A stretch of 28,947 nt of DNA from Christensenella sp. UBA1214. Lineage in GTDB: Bacteria; Bacillota; Clostridia; Christensenellales; CAG-138. The notes under the pieces are model-generated. The model had not been told where the DNA came from. It made no database searches and saw nothing but the letters and a program-made list of their open reading frames with translations. Positions 1 through 7,639 of this stretch are shown here, piece after piece. Location: contig DBXK01000053.1 of the NCBI GenBank assembly GCA_002309375.1, positions 1 through 28,947 on the forward strand, given 5' to 3'. Both the position numbers and the translations under genes were made by a program. Position 1 is the stretch's first letter. Every line of letters begins with the position of its first letter.

Positions 1-146
1 AAGCAATCGACGAAGACGGCGACGAGTTTGAATTCAGGCTCTATCCGATCGGGGAAAATGAGTTCGGCCGCAAGGGCGGCATGCTCAAAGTGAAATTCGG
101 CGACGGCTGCCTAACGTTCGACGATATCACCTGCAAAAAGCTGTAA
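1..146 (+). CDS. C-terminal end of a probable serine hydrolase (partial, cut by the window start)
   Basis: Reading from base 3, 47 residues lead to a TAA at 144-146. They include the segments PIGENEFGRKGG and FGDGCLTFDD and end in TCKKL. From memory, this glycine-rich beta pattern resembles the C-terminal beta domain that follows the beta-lactamase-like catalytic domain of many clostridial serine hydrolases. No catalytic motif lies inside the window, so the family call is tentative; that this is a real coding end is more secure, since the frame is open from the edge and has the codon use of its neighbours. No clear terminator follows. Confidence 0.45.
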   Translation, partial: AIDEDGDEFEFRLYPIGENEFGRKGGMLKVKFGDGCLTFDDITCKKL

Positions 147-297
147 GAACGGCGAAAGAGGGCGGCGGGGCGCTCCCCGCTGCCCGGAAAAGAAAGCAGG
201 AACGGAAACCGATCAGAAAATCGAAGCGCTGATAAGGGAAGAGGCCGAATAAATCGGCGAAAGGATCAACGGGAGCTTCGCCCGCACAGGTGCCAAA

Positions 298-354
298 ATG
301 ACTGCCGCGATCGTTTATTATTCCGAACACCACGGCAAGCGGTCGGTTTTATAG
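298..354 (+). pseudogene. Possible remnant of a flavodoxin N-terminus
   Basis: An 18-codon frame starts at the ATG at 298 and stops at TAG 352. It begins MTAAIVYYSEHHGK, which resembles the first beta strand and the start of the phosphate-binding loop of clostridial flavodoxins (typically IVYYSxHHGNTKK). The similarity ends at the glycine: the next codons do not continue the fold in any frame. A weak AGGTG lies five bases upstream. This looks like a decayed or deleted gene start in the 250-base gap between two genes. Chance similarity over 14 residues cannot be excluded. The rest of the gap (147-297) shows nothing I can name. Confidence 0.35.
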
Positions 355-396
355 GAAATTGTAATCAAAGATCCGAATTCGGGGAGGAGAGGAAAA

Positions 397-738
397 ATGA
401 AGCTTTCGGTAATTTTCAATGAAAAGCCCAAACAATGGGGCTTTCGGGGCGATCCGTATTTCTGGGCTTACCTGAAAGAAAGCGCGGAGAAAATGGACCT
501 TATTTCTCCGGAAGAGCTGGAGGAATGGATCAAGGCGGAGTATTTCTCGCTTTCGGGCAAGGAACTGACCGACGAATACATGGATTTTGCCATAATAGAG
601 CAGTTTGCGCACGGCGGAATGAGCTCCGGCGGCGTCGACAACCAATGGTGGACGGAGAAAGGCATCCCGCTGCTGAAAAGCAGGCTTTCCGCGCTCCGGC
701 AGATCCCGGACGCAGGAAGCGGCGGCGCGCGGGATTGA
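397..738 (+). CDS. Small conserved protein of unknown function (113 aa)
   Basis: The start ATG is preceded by a strong GGGGAGGAG. The protein is soluble, with no signal peptide or membrane helix. It opens with a beta-strand-like stretch and the segment KPKQWGFRGDPYFW, followed by acidic helices, then FAHGGMSSGGVDNQWW and a helix containing GIPLLKSR. I recall short uncharacterised Firmicutes proteins with the same two hallmarks (QWGLRGDPY near the start and HGGMSSG near the end), so it is probably a conserved family; no function is known to me. The gene stands alone: the stop codon overlaps the promoter of the next gene. Confidence 0.75.
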   Translation: MKLSVIFNEKPKQWGFRGDPYFWAYLKESAEKMDLISPEELEEWIKAEYFSLSGKELTDEYMDFAIIEQFAHGGMSSGGVDNQWWTEKGIPLLKSRLSALRQIPDAGSGGARD

Positions 739-763
739 CACCGGTTGCCTTTGTTAATATAAT
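735..763 (+). promoter_or_regulatory. Perfect consensus sigma-A promoter for the lipoprotein gene
   Basis: TTGACA at 735-740 and TATAAT at 758-763 are separated by exactly 17 bases. The -35 box includes the TGA stop (736-738) of the preceding gene. The predicted start of transcription is near 770, giving a leader of about 30 bases to the ATG at 801. Confidence 0.8.
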
Positions 764-800
764 ATAAACAAGTTATTCTATATGAAAGGTAAGAAAAACG

Positions 801-2303
801 ATGAAATCATTAAAGATACTCCTTGCTCTGCTGCTCTGCGCGGCGTTTGTTCTTTCGGCCGCAGCCTGCGGCTCTTCCGCGCCTTCGGCGCCGTCCGATC
901 AGGAGACGAAAACCGATAATCCGAAGGCAACGGCGGCGCCCGGCGGCGACCAGACCGACCACGGCGGCGACCAGACCGACCACGGCGGAGATCAGGCAGC
1001 CGACGAAGCTGAACTGGCGTTCAATACCTATAACGGCTACGCCTGGCTGACGAAGGACGGCGTGGATTCATGCTACAATGCAGCGGGCGAACTGCAGTTT
1101 ACGCTGCCCAAAGGCACGCGCGCAGCCTCCGTCTTCTATAACGGTTACGCTGCCGTGATGAAGGCAGGCGAGCGGGGCATCGCTTACGTGAGCGGGATCG
1201 TGGACACGAAAGGAAATACCGTTCTCGATGCGGAGACGCTTGGCGTTGACGGATTTATATTCGGAATCTATGAAAACCAGAGCATCCCCGTGCTTTACGA
1301 TCTGTATAACCGCGAAAAGAGGGACGACACTTTCAACGATTTCAACGATCTCCGGCCCGTGGAAGACAGTCTCCTCGAAGATGGATGGATCTTCGCTTAT
1401 AAGCAGAGCGAATCGTATGAAGGCGCGGTCTTCGAAGTCGGCGTCGTGGACATGCAGGGCAACTGGGTCGCTCCGCTTGCAAAGGACAATATCGCGACCC
1501 TGAAGGGCTGGTATTCGCCGGGAACGCTGCTTCAGAACCTGACCTACTGCAAAGAGGGCGTCTGGATGTGGGCTAAACCGAGCCTCGGCGGAGACCTTGA
1601 CGAAGACACCCATTATTTCAACCTCTTTTTCTACAGCCTCGAGCAGAACACCTGGGCGCAGCTGATCGGAAACAATATCAATTCTTACGGCGACACCTAC
1701 GGCCTGACCTTTGAAAACGGGACAGCCATCGTCGTCGGCTCCGCAACCTCCGGCATGTCCTATATCACCCCGCCCAAAGCAGGGGACGTAAACATCAATC
1801 CGGTGAATAAAGAACTCAATTACGAGTATTTTTACAGCTATGACCGCGAAGGCCACGTGATCTTCGTCTCCGGAGAAGGAGAAAACGGCCATGACAACGT
1901 CGTCGGTTATGATGAAAATCTGAAAGAACTTTTCAGGACCAATTATTACAGAGCATGGCCCTTCCTGAGAAGCAGCCACGGCTATCAGCCGGTGACGATC
2001 AGGAATGAAAACGGCACCGACTACTGGTCGTTGATCGACAGGAACGGCGAATTCCTGTTCGAACCGAAGGAAGGCACCATCGGAAACCCCCAAGAGTTTT
2101 ATATGGACGATGATTTCATGATCTTCTGGCATAAAGACATGTTCGGCGATATCGCGGTTACTGTTTACGATTTGGAGGGCAATGAACTGCAGCGCATCGA
2201 TTATGACTTATATAAGCACATAGAGTATCATAACGGCGTGCTCAGAGCCTCCCAGGAACACGGACGCAGCGCGAAATACGTGAAGCTGCCAAAGCATAAT
2301 TAA
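801..2303 (+). CDS. Secreted lipoprotein with WG-like repeats (500 aa)
   Basis: The first 23 residues form a lipoprotein signal: KSLK, a hydrophobic run, then LSAAAC as lipobox, with Cys23 as the lipidation site. A low-complexity linker follows, with the heptad GGDQTDH repeated. The rest (about 70-500) is rich in aromatic residues and contains segments such as GVDSCYNAAGELQF, GIVDTKGNTVL and VGVVDMQGNWV. These match the general pattern of WG/KWG repeats (G-hh-D-x-x-G-x-h), suggesting a beta-rich, possibly propeller-like extracellular domain. Ligand unknown. AAAGG at 785-789 is the likely ribosome site. The gene is monocistronic, with its own consensus promoter and a hairpin after the stop. 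Confidence 0.85.
   Translation: MKSLKILLALLLCAAFVLSAAACGSSAPSAPSDQETKTDNPKATAAPGGDQTDHGGDQTDHGGDQAADEAELAFNTYNGYAWLTKDGVDSCYNAAGELQFTLPKGTRAASVFYNGYAAVMKAGERGIAYVSGIVDTKGNTVLDAETLGVDGFIFGIYENQSIPVLYDLYNREKRDDTFNDFNDLRPVEDSLLEDGWIFAYKQSESYEGAVFEVGVVDMQGNWVAPLAKDNIATLKGWYSPGTLLQNLTYCKEGVWMWAKPSLGGDLDEDTHYFNLFFYSLEQNTWAQLIGNNINSYGDTYGLTFENGTAIVVGSATSGMSYITPPKAGDVNINPVNKELNYEYFYSYDREGHVIFVSGEGENGHDNVVGYDENLKELFRTNYYRAWPFLRSSHGYQPVTIRNENGTDYWSLIDRNGEFLFEPKEGTIGNPQEFYMDDDFMIFWHKDMFGDIAVTVYDLEGNELQRIDYDLYKHIEYHNGVLRASQEHGRSAKYVKLPKHN
942..1004 (+). repeat. Three tandem 21-bp units coding the linker of the lipoprotein
   Basis: Units at 942-962, 963-983 and 984-1004 encode GGDQTDH, GGDQTDH and the diverged GGDQAAD. 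The first two are identical in DNA. The repeat lies in the flexible spacer just after the lipid anchor, where copy number could vary by slippage. Confidence 0.85.
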
Positions 2304-2324
2304 CCTTGAAACACAGCGGCAAAG

Positions 2325-2364
2325 GGGTGTGAAGACGTTTTATTCAAACGGTTCCTTCACACCC
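2325..2364 (+). terminator. Two-tier hairpin after the lipoprotein gene, possible terminator without a U tract
   Basis: GGGTGTGAAG (2325-2334) pairs perfectly with CTTCACACCC (2355-2364). Inside the loop, CGTTT (2336-2340) pairs with AAACG (2346-2350). No run of T follows on the plus strand, so it is not a classical intrinsic terminator; it may protect the 3' end of the transcript or act as a regulatory structure. Confidence 0.45.
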
Positions 2365-2483
2365 TGCTGACTATCATGGAGGACAATTAACCGGAAGGGA
2401 AAACAAAAAACGGACTTGCGAGCCCGGCCCCGAAGCCACAGAACGGAACGGAGCGGACCGACTGAAACGGAGGATCAAACCAA

Positions 2484-2747
2484 ATGAAAATGAGCATTAA
2501 AGATTTCATCAAATCGATGAAGCAGAAGCGGAAGAACCGCAAAGCTCCGGCGATCGAGCGGAAAGCGAACCTCGGCGCGGAGCCTCTCGAATACGACCCC
2601 GGGGAGATAGATCCGCCGGAGACCAGATTCACGCCCGAGTACCGGGCGTTCCTCGAAGCGCAGCAGGCGCGGGAGGAAGCGGCGGCGCGGGAGGCGGAAG
2701 CTTTTCGGGAAGCGCAGGAAGCCGAAAGGACCGAGGATCGCGAATAA
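2484..2747 (+). CDS. Small charged helical protein of unknown function (87 aa)
   Basis: GGAGG lies 10 bases before the ATG at 2484; a second ATG two codons later is also possible. The N-terminus is very basic (KSMKQKRKNRK), the middle contains a Pro/Asp stretch (EYDPGEIDPPE), and the C-terminus is a long Ala/Glu/Arg helix likely to form a coiled coil. There is no signal peptide, membrane helix or cysteine. The gene ends four bases before the DUF362 gene, whose start has no good ribosome site of its own, so the two are probably translationally coupled. I do not recognise the family. Its composition would suit a small adaptor or nucleic-acid-associated protein, but that is a guess. Confidence 0.6.
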   Translation: MKMSIKDFIKSMKQKRKNRKAPAIERKANLGAEPLEYDPGEIDPPETRFTPEYRAFLEAQQAREEAAAREAEAFREAQEAERTEDRE

Positions 2748-2751
2748 AACT

Positions 2752-4161
2752 ATGGAAACGAAAACAAAAGTTTATGTGCGCCATCTCGACGCGCCGTATC
2801 AGGAGGGCACCCGGACGGTCTTCAAGCCGCTGAGAGACGAAATGAAAGCGGAGCTCCGCACCGCCGTGAGGGAGATCTTCGAAAAGGCGGGCGGGAAGAA
2901 GCTGCTCAAATCCTCCGGGAACGTCTTTTTGAAGCCGAACGGCATCGACGGTCAGCCCTACTGCTACACGCGGCCGGAGCTCGTCGATGCCGTGATCGAG
3001 TATTGGAAGGAGCAGGGCGCCGGGAAGATCTATCTTTTCGAGAATTCGACGCAGAGCAACGCGACAAGGCTCGTTTTCGCCGTGATCGGCTATGATAAGA
3101 TCTGCAAACGCACCGGCGCGATCCCGGTCTATCTCGATGAGGAGAAGACGGTCGAATTCGAATTCCGCGGCAAAAAGCCCGTTTCGGACGATCCGGACGG
3201 CTATTTCGTGACGAAATTCGGGATGCCGCGCTTCGTTGTCGATAACCTTATTAACGGCAGGGACGAGAACCTTTATATCAGCCTTCCGAAGCTCAAAACG
3301 CACTCGATGGCGGGTGTCACGCTCGGCGTCAAGAACCAGTGGGCGTTCCCGTGCCAGTCCGCGCGCGGCTTCGACCACAACTACAACCTCCACCACAAGC
3401 TGATCGACGTGCTCGGCTATGTCCGCCCGGATTTCACGCTCATCGAAGGCGTGGAGGGCACGATCTACGGGCATTATCCGGTCACGGCGCTTGCGGATAA
3501 GGCCGTGCTGCCGCTCAAGGTACTCGTTGCCGGCGAAAACGTCGTTGCAACCGATATGGTCGGCGCGCGGATCTTCGGCCTCGGCCTTGACGACGTGCCG
3601 CACCTTCGTGACGCCGTGGAGCGCGGGTATTCCGGGGGCGTGACGAGCCTTGACGACGTTGAGATCGACGGCGATATCTCGATGTATACCGAGAAATATC
3701 CTTACGATCTCTATGATTATTATCCGGAGGACGTGGAGGTGATCATGGGGAAGGAGCGCTGCTGCAAGCAGGGCTGCCGCAACAATCCGCTGACGCTGCT
3801 GCAGATCCTCTACGGCGACCACAACGGCAGGGGCGGCTGGACGATGGTCATGGGCAAGGGCCACGATCCCAAGCAGATCGACGCGATCGAAGGAAAGGTG
3901 CTGATCGTCGGCGACTGCGCGATCAACGAGGTCGGCGAAAGGCTGATCGGTCGCCTCGGGAAGAAGAACGTCTTTTTGAGCCGCAAATGCAACAGCCTTG
4001 CGGATACCGCCGCCGCGATGTTCTATTTGATGAAGGTCAATCCGATGGAATTCGCGCCGATCGGGCCGCTCAAGGCGCTCAAATGCCTCACCCTTTCGAA
4101 GCTGCACGGCTCCAAAGCGCTCGTGCCTTCGCCGTTTTCGAATCATTTCAAGACGGTATAA
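2752..4161 (+). CDS. DUF362 domain protein (469 aa)
   Basis: Residues about 60-270 carry features I associate with DUF362: KPNGIDG near the start, a TRPELVDAVIEYWKEQGA segment, LPKLKTHSMAGVTLGVKNQW, and later LIEGVEGTIYGHYP. DUF362 proteins often occur with iron-sulfur domains; here there is no CxxCxxCxxxC ferredoxin cluster, only CCKQGC near residue 337 and single cysteines in the C-terminal region. The C-terminus (about 370-469) includes VLIVGDCAINEVGERL. The biochemical role of the family is not established. The protein is cytoplasmic by prediction. It follows the 87-residue protein with a four-base gap and is closed by a terminator shared with the convergent gene. Confidence 0.8.
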   Translation: METKTKVYVRHLDAPYQEGTRTVFKPLRDEMKAELRTAVREIFEKAGGKKLLKSSGNVFLKPNGIDGQPYCYTRPELVDAVIEYWKEQGAGKIYLFENSTQSNATRLVFAVIGYDKICKRTGAIPVYLDEEKTVEFEFRGKKPVSDDPDGYFVTKFGMPRFVVDNLINGRDENLYISLPKLKTHSMAGVTLGVKNQWAFPCQSARGFDHNYNLHHKLIDVLGYVRPDFTLIEGVEGTIYGHYPVTALADKAVLPLKVLVAGENVVATDMVGARIFGLGLDDVPHLRDAVERGYSGGVTSLDDVEIDGDISMYTEKYPYDLYDYYPEDVEVIMGKERCCKQGCRNNPLTLLQILYGDHNGRGGWTMVMGKGHDPKQIDAIEGKVLIVGDCAINEVGERLIGRLGKKNVFLSRKCNSLADTAAAMFYLMKVNPMEFAPIGPLKALKCLTLSKLHGSKALVPSPFSNHFKTV

Positions 4162-4182
4162 AATCATTGCAATATAAAGAAA

Positions 4183-4208
4183 AAAGGCTCTCCTTCCGGA
4201 GGGCCTTT
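4183..4208. terminator. Bidirectional Rho-independent terminator between convergent genes
   Basis: AAAGGCTCTCC (4183-4193), loop TTCC, and GGAGGGCCTTT (4198-4208) form a stem with one G-U pair. TTTTT follows soon after on the plus strand. An A-rich run precedes the stem and gives the U tract for the minus-strand operon. Confidence 0.85.
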
Positions 4209-4225
4209 GCTTTTTCATGATGCTT

Positions 4226-5512
4226 TCAGCTTTCATACGAGAGCTCCCAGACGTCCGCATAGGTGCCGAGCGGATCCTCGGAAAGCAGGCACATCAGCAC
4301 GAAGCATTCATAGGGATTCGCGATATAGAGCTCGCCGAGGCCGCAACCTTCGAGCAGCTCGTTCACTCTGCCGATGAAGGAGTAATAGCGTTTCTTCCTG
4401 TTCGGATATTTGTCAAGGGACTGCGACATGATGAAGAAAGCGAGCGTTATGATATCGAAGCGCGTGACCTCGGCCTTCCCCTCGAGGATCTCGCCGATAT
4501 GCTGGCGGCTGAAGCGCCGTCCGTCGAAGCTGCCGCAAAGCGCGGAGGCCTTGCTCGGGGTAAGGTTGCCGTGGCGGTCGACGGGGATCGCGGAGGAGAT
4601 GATGTGCTCAAGGTCGCTTTCGGTGATCTCCTCCGGCTTATAGACGCGGCGGGAGGCGCGAAGGCGTTCGATCCTTTCGCTGCGCTCGCTGTCGGAATAC
4701 CTGTCGTCGCGCAGGAGCCTGTCCTCGAGCCTCGCGGCTTCGATCCGCACGCGCTCCTCCTCGGTGCGGTTATAGATCCCGGCAACGATGCATTTTGCCT
4801 CGGCAAAGAGCCCGTCGAAGCATTTTTTCGCCGAAACGGAGAGCTTGGGGCGGTTATCCTTCGTTTTGAACTGCGCGGCGAAGGCGATGACGGCCGCATC
4901 TTCGCCGAGGGACCTCACCCTTCCGCGCACGGCGACGGTCATCTCGTCGAGCAGCGGATCGAAGCCGCTCTCCCGCGGCTCCGCCTTCAGAAAACCGCGC
5001 CAAAGCTCCTCGAATTTCAAATAGCCGTAACCCTTTTTGAAGCAGTGCCAGCAGATGATCTCGAAGGGATCCTTCGCGTTGAAACCGTGCTCGCGCAGCG
5101 CTTTGGTGAGGAACCTTTCAACATCCTCCTCCGGCATGCGCAGGCCGAAGCCGAGAAGGAACACTGTCCTGCGGCTGACGGACTGCTTTGTGAGCCAGTT
5201 TTTCGAAAGTGCGCTGAGCTTCGAGCTCGTCGGCTCGAACGACGGGGGAGTGCAGTTCTCCTCGAAGGAATCGCGGATGATTTGGCGGTAGACGTCGAGA
5301 GGGACCTCATCAAAGGGTTCCTCAAGGCCCGCCTGCCTGTAAATGTAGCGCTTCAGATATTCGCCGAAGGGGATGAATTTGAGCCGCTTTGAAATAACGC
5401 GGAAGATCAGCTCCGCGTCATTATCGAGGAAATCAGCGCTGTCCACGGCGGAATAGAGCGCTTCCCAGGCGTTTTCCGTGAAATCGAGCTTGTTTTCAAA
5501 TTCTTCGGACAT
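4226..5512 (-). CDS. Protein of unknown function encoded with a Ser/Thr kinase (428 aa)
   Basis: The start is preceded by GAAAGGAAAA on the minus strand. The sequence looks soluble and almost entirely helical, with no signal peptide or membrane segment. Recognisable blocks are WEALYSAVDSADFLDNDAE near the start, a central VFLLGFGLRMPEEDVERFLT followed by DPFEIICWHCFKKGYGY, an Arg/Glu-rich helix (about 250-285), and a C-terminal part with DRHGNLTPSKASALCGSFDG and NPYECFVLMCLLSEDPLGTYADVWELS. The alternation of charged and hydrophobic helices resembles a scaffold or adaptor. I know of no named domain. It lies 32 bases after the stop of an active kinase in the same orientation, with no terminator between, so it may be a substrate, adaptor or effector of that kinase (inference). 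Confidence 0.75.
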   Translation of the reverse strand: MSEEFENKLDFTENAWEALYSAVDSADFLDNDAELIFRVISKRLKFIPFGEYLKRYIYRQAGLEEPFDEVPLDVYRQIIRDSFEENCTPPSFEPTSSKLSALSKNWLTKQSVSRRTVFLLGFGLRMPEEDVERFLTKALREHGFNAKDPFEIICWHCFKKGYGYLKFEELWRGFLKAEPRESGFDPLLDEMTVAVRGRVRSLGEDAAVIAFAAQFKTKDNRPKLSVSAKKCFDGLFAEAKCIVAGIYNRTEEERVRIEAARLEDRLLRDDRYSDSERSERIERLRASRRVYKPEEITESDLEHIISSAIPVDRHGNLTPSKASALCGSFDGRRFSRQHIGEILEGKAEVTRFDIITLAFFIMSQSLDKYPNRKKRYYSFIGRVNELLEGCGLGELYIANPYECFVLMCLLSEDPLGTYADVWELSYES

Positions 5513-5544
5513 AGCGTTTTCCTTTCATGTTATTTGGCGAAAGG

Positions 5545-7374
5545 TTATGCTTTCGGAGTAAGGTAAAAATTCGCGAAACCGTAATACGGATTCATCGCAT
5601 TCTTGTTGTTGTATGCGTAGTACTCGGGTGTAGATAGCTCAATAAACAGCGTCTTTACGCCCTGAACGGGTATTGTAATTGTTTGGGAAGCGGTATGCAT
5701 ACTGATCTTGCCGTCTTCCGCGAGCCCTTCGATCTGATCGTATCCAAGCTGCGTATCATCAAGATGAACCGTTAAAAAGATATCTCCCATACTGGTGCCG
5801 TTGACGTGGCCGATATCAAAAGTGACGGAAGAATACTTTCGGTCAAGATCAATTGAAAAATAACCGTAAGTACTCCAGCGTCCCGCATCGTTGCAAAAGA
5901 TCGCGAAGCCGTCGTCCACGGTGCTTGAACCCATCTCGAAGGACGCATGCTCATCATCTCCGGTTTTATAGGATCCCGGGCTGAGATTGTACAGAGCATT
6001 GGTGTCGGAGAGCTTGACCGCTGCGGTAGGTATCGGCGTATTCTGCACTTCACCGGGTGCTGCTGTTTCGTCGGGTGAGGTGCTGACAGAGCTAATACCG
6101 GGATTATCGGAATTGGCGGAAGTATCACCGGAACCGCCTATAAGCTTCGGAATAATTATCAGCGCAGCGCCGATGAGCAGGCAGAGGGCGAGCAGTAATC
6201 CGATAATAAGCGGGAGTTTGGATCTTTTCTTTTGCCTGTTTTGAACCGGCCGCGGCGCGGCGGTATAGACAGGTGCCTGCTGCGGCACGAAAGTTTGAGC
6301 AGTTTGCTGCGTCGCGGTGGATAAATTGACAGTTCGCTGCAGCGAGGCGGGGGAAACCCGGTTTGCTGCCGGTGCGGGCGTCGGCTTCGGTGCAGCAGAA
6401 GCATTAACTCCGACGGGAACTTTTGCAGCGGGCTTGGCGGGACAGGCAGGAGCATCCTGCTGCGCGATTACGGCCTGCAGCGCGGTCTTCATCGCCGACG
6501 CGGTACTGAAACGCTGCTTCGGATCGGGATCGCAGGCGCAGAGGATGATGTCCGCCATGAGCGGCGACGCGCTGCAGGGCGGGGGAAGCGGTTCGCCGGA
6601 GAGCCTGCGGCGGTTGGCTTGTTCGCGCTCAGTCGAGCTGATGAGCTGTTTTTCGGTATCGAGGAAGGGCAGACGCTTTTTGTTGAGGCAGTAATAGAGC
6701 ACCATGCCGAGCGAATAGATATCGACACTCTCGTCGTAATCCTCGCCGCGCTCGACCTCCGGAGCCATGTAGGTGAGGGTGCCCTTCATCGAAAGGCCCC
6801 TCGTCAGCCCGTCGATCGAGCGGGCAATGCCGAAATCGCCGAGCTTGTAGCTGCCGAATGCGTTGATGAAGATATTCTGCGGCTTGATATCGCGGTGGAT
6901 GATCTTTTTGCTCTTGCAGAGCTCGAGCGCGGTGCAGATATCAACGCCGAGCTTCACGGCCTCGGCTTCGGTCAGTTCGCCCTCCGAGAGGCGCTTCGTG
7001 AGCGGCGTCAGCAGCTCCATGCGGATGAAGATATCCCAGCCGAAGCGGTCCGTGCGCTCGACGACGCGGTAATCCTCAACGCTGACGATGTTCGCAACGC
7101 CCTTGAACGATTCCATCAGGCGGATCTCGTCGACGCACTCGGTTACGACGGAACGGCAGTAGGTTCTGGAGCCTTCCTCCGAATAACCGTCGGCGATCAG
7201 CGAATCGAGCACGAATTCATCGTGCGGGATGGAAATGACCTTGATCGCGGAGGTGCTCCGAACGCCGAATTCGCTTTTGACGGCCTTGTAAACAACGCCG
7301 TAGGAACCACGCCCGAGGGGAGGTTCTTCGATCTGCCATTCCGGCCAGATATTCTCTAATCCGTTTTTATTCAT
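5545..7374 (-). CDS. Transmembrane Ser/Thr protein kinase with NPCBM-like ectodomain (609 aa)
   Basis: This is a canonical Hanks-type kinase (residues about 9-305): glycine loop GRGSYG 21-26, ATP-binding Lys45 (SAIKV), HRD 160-162 followed by KPQN, DFG 180-182, APE 204-206, and DIYSLG. A Pro/Ala/Gln-rich juxtamembrane region (305-385) leads to one membrane helix (about 387-409). A Ser/Thr/Pro linker follows, then an extracellular beta domain (about 455-609) with YSSVTFDIGHVNGTSMGD, typical of the NPCBM-type galactose-binding fold. PASTA repeats are absent. The start at 7374 is chosen because GGAG lies nine bases upstream; an ATG at 7416 lacks such a site. It should autophosphorylate and phosphorylate cytoplasmic targets in response to an external, perhaps glycan, ligand (inference). 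It is first in an operon with the 428-residue protein. Confidence 0.92.
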   Translation of the reverse strand: MNKNGLENIWPEWQIEEPPLGRGSYGVVYKAVKSEFGVRSTSAIKVISIPHDEFVLDSLIADGYSEEGSRTYCRSVVTECVDEIRLMESFKGVANIVSVEDYRVVERTDRFGWDIFIRMELLTPLTKRLSEGELTEAEAVKLGVDICTALELCKSKKIIHRDIKPQNIFINAFGSYKLGDFGIARSIDGLTRGLSMKGTLTYMAPEVERGEDYDESVDIYSLGMVLYYCLNKKRLPFLDTEKQLISSTEREQANRRRLSGEPLPPPCSASPLMADIILCACDPDPKQRFSTASAMKTALQAVIAQQDAPACPAKPAAKVPVGVNASAAPKPTPAPAANRVSPASLQRTVNLSTATQQTAQTFVPQQAPVYTAAPRPVQNRQKKRSKLPLIIGLLLALCLLIGAALIIIPKLIGGSGDTSANSDNPGISSVSTSPDETAAPGEVQNTPIPTAAVKLSDTNALYNLSPGSYKTGDDEHASFEMGSSTVDDGFAIFCNDAGRWSTYGYFSIDLDRKYSSVTFDIGHVNGTSMGDIFLTVHLDDTQLGYDQIEGLAEDGKISMHTASQTITIPVQGVKTLFIELSTPEYYAYNNKNAMNPYYGFANFYLTPKA

Positions 7375-7429
7375 ATCGCAGTGCTCCGTTTTTGAATCGT
7401 CGGCAGATGAACACATATATACATCAATT

Positions 7430-7458
7430 ATTATACATTACCGGATGTGGATTTTCAA
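7430..7458 (-). promoter_or_regulatory. Promoter of the kinase operon
   Basis: On the minus strand TTGAAA (7453-7458) and TATAAT (7430-7435) are 17 bases apart. The predicted start is near 7423, about 50 bases upstream of the chosen kinase ATG. It would also transcribe the unused ATG at 7416, but only just. Confidence 0.75.
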
Positions 7459-7488
7459 TAGTACGCCCCGCGTTCCGCCCGAAAACTG

Positions 7489-7517
7489 TTGAAAACGGAG
7501 CGGACTTGAGTTAAAAT
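7489..7517 (+). promoter_or_regulatory. Possible upstream promoter for the merR-type gene
   Basis: TTGAAA (7489-7494) and TAAAAT (7512-7517) are separated by 17 bases on the plus strand. A transcript from here would carry a leader of about 170 bases containing a CCGGC/GCCGG hairpin (7535-7551) and the palindrome at 7588-7605. It would be divergent to the kinase promoter. Confidence 0.45.
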
Positions 7518-7587
7518 AAAAAACGGGCCGAAGACCGGCAGAAGGAGCCGGAAGAGGCCGCAGGCGGGCATCAAACGCGTTTTTTGA

Positions 7588-7605
7588 ACTTTTTTCGAAA
7601 AAAGT
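7588..7605. repeat. Perfect 18-bp palindrome in the divergent control region
   Basis: ACTTTTTTCGAAAAAAGT is a perfect self-complement. It lies between the possible upstream promoter and the MerR-type promoter. It could be an operator, or a weak hairpin in the leader; its A/T arms are unlike the GC-rich surroundings. A second shorter palindrome, AAACGCGTTT, lies just upstream at 7573-7582. Confidence 0.6.
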
Positions 7606-7639
7606 CCCGGTTTTGCGAAAAATCCCCCTGCGTGAGGGG

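Noticed and set aside
205..252. Short frame reading ETDQKIEALIREEAE before a stop
   Set aside because: No start codon with a ribosome site in frame and too short to assign; treated as non-coding.
4217..5392. 391-codon plus-strand frame opposite the kinase partner gene
   Set aside because: It begins in the shared terminator, has no ribosome site and is composed of shadow-type residues; the minus-strand gene has an operon context and a good start.
7375..7416. Upstream ATG at 7416 for the active kinase
   Set aside because: No Shine-Dalgarno in front and a 14-residue polar extension before IWPEW; the ATG at 7372-7374 has GGAG at the right distance and matches the paralogues.
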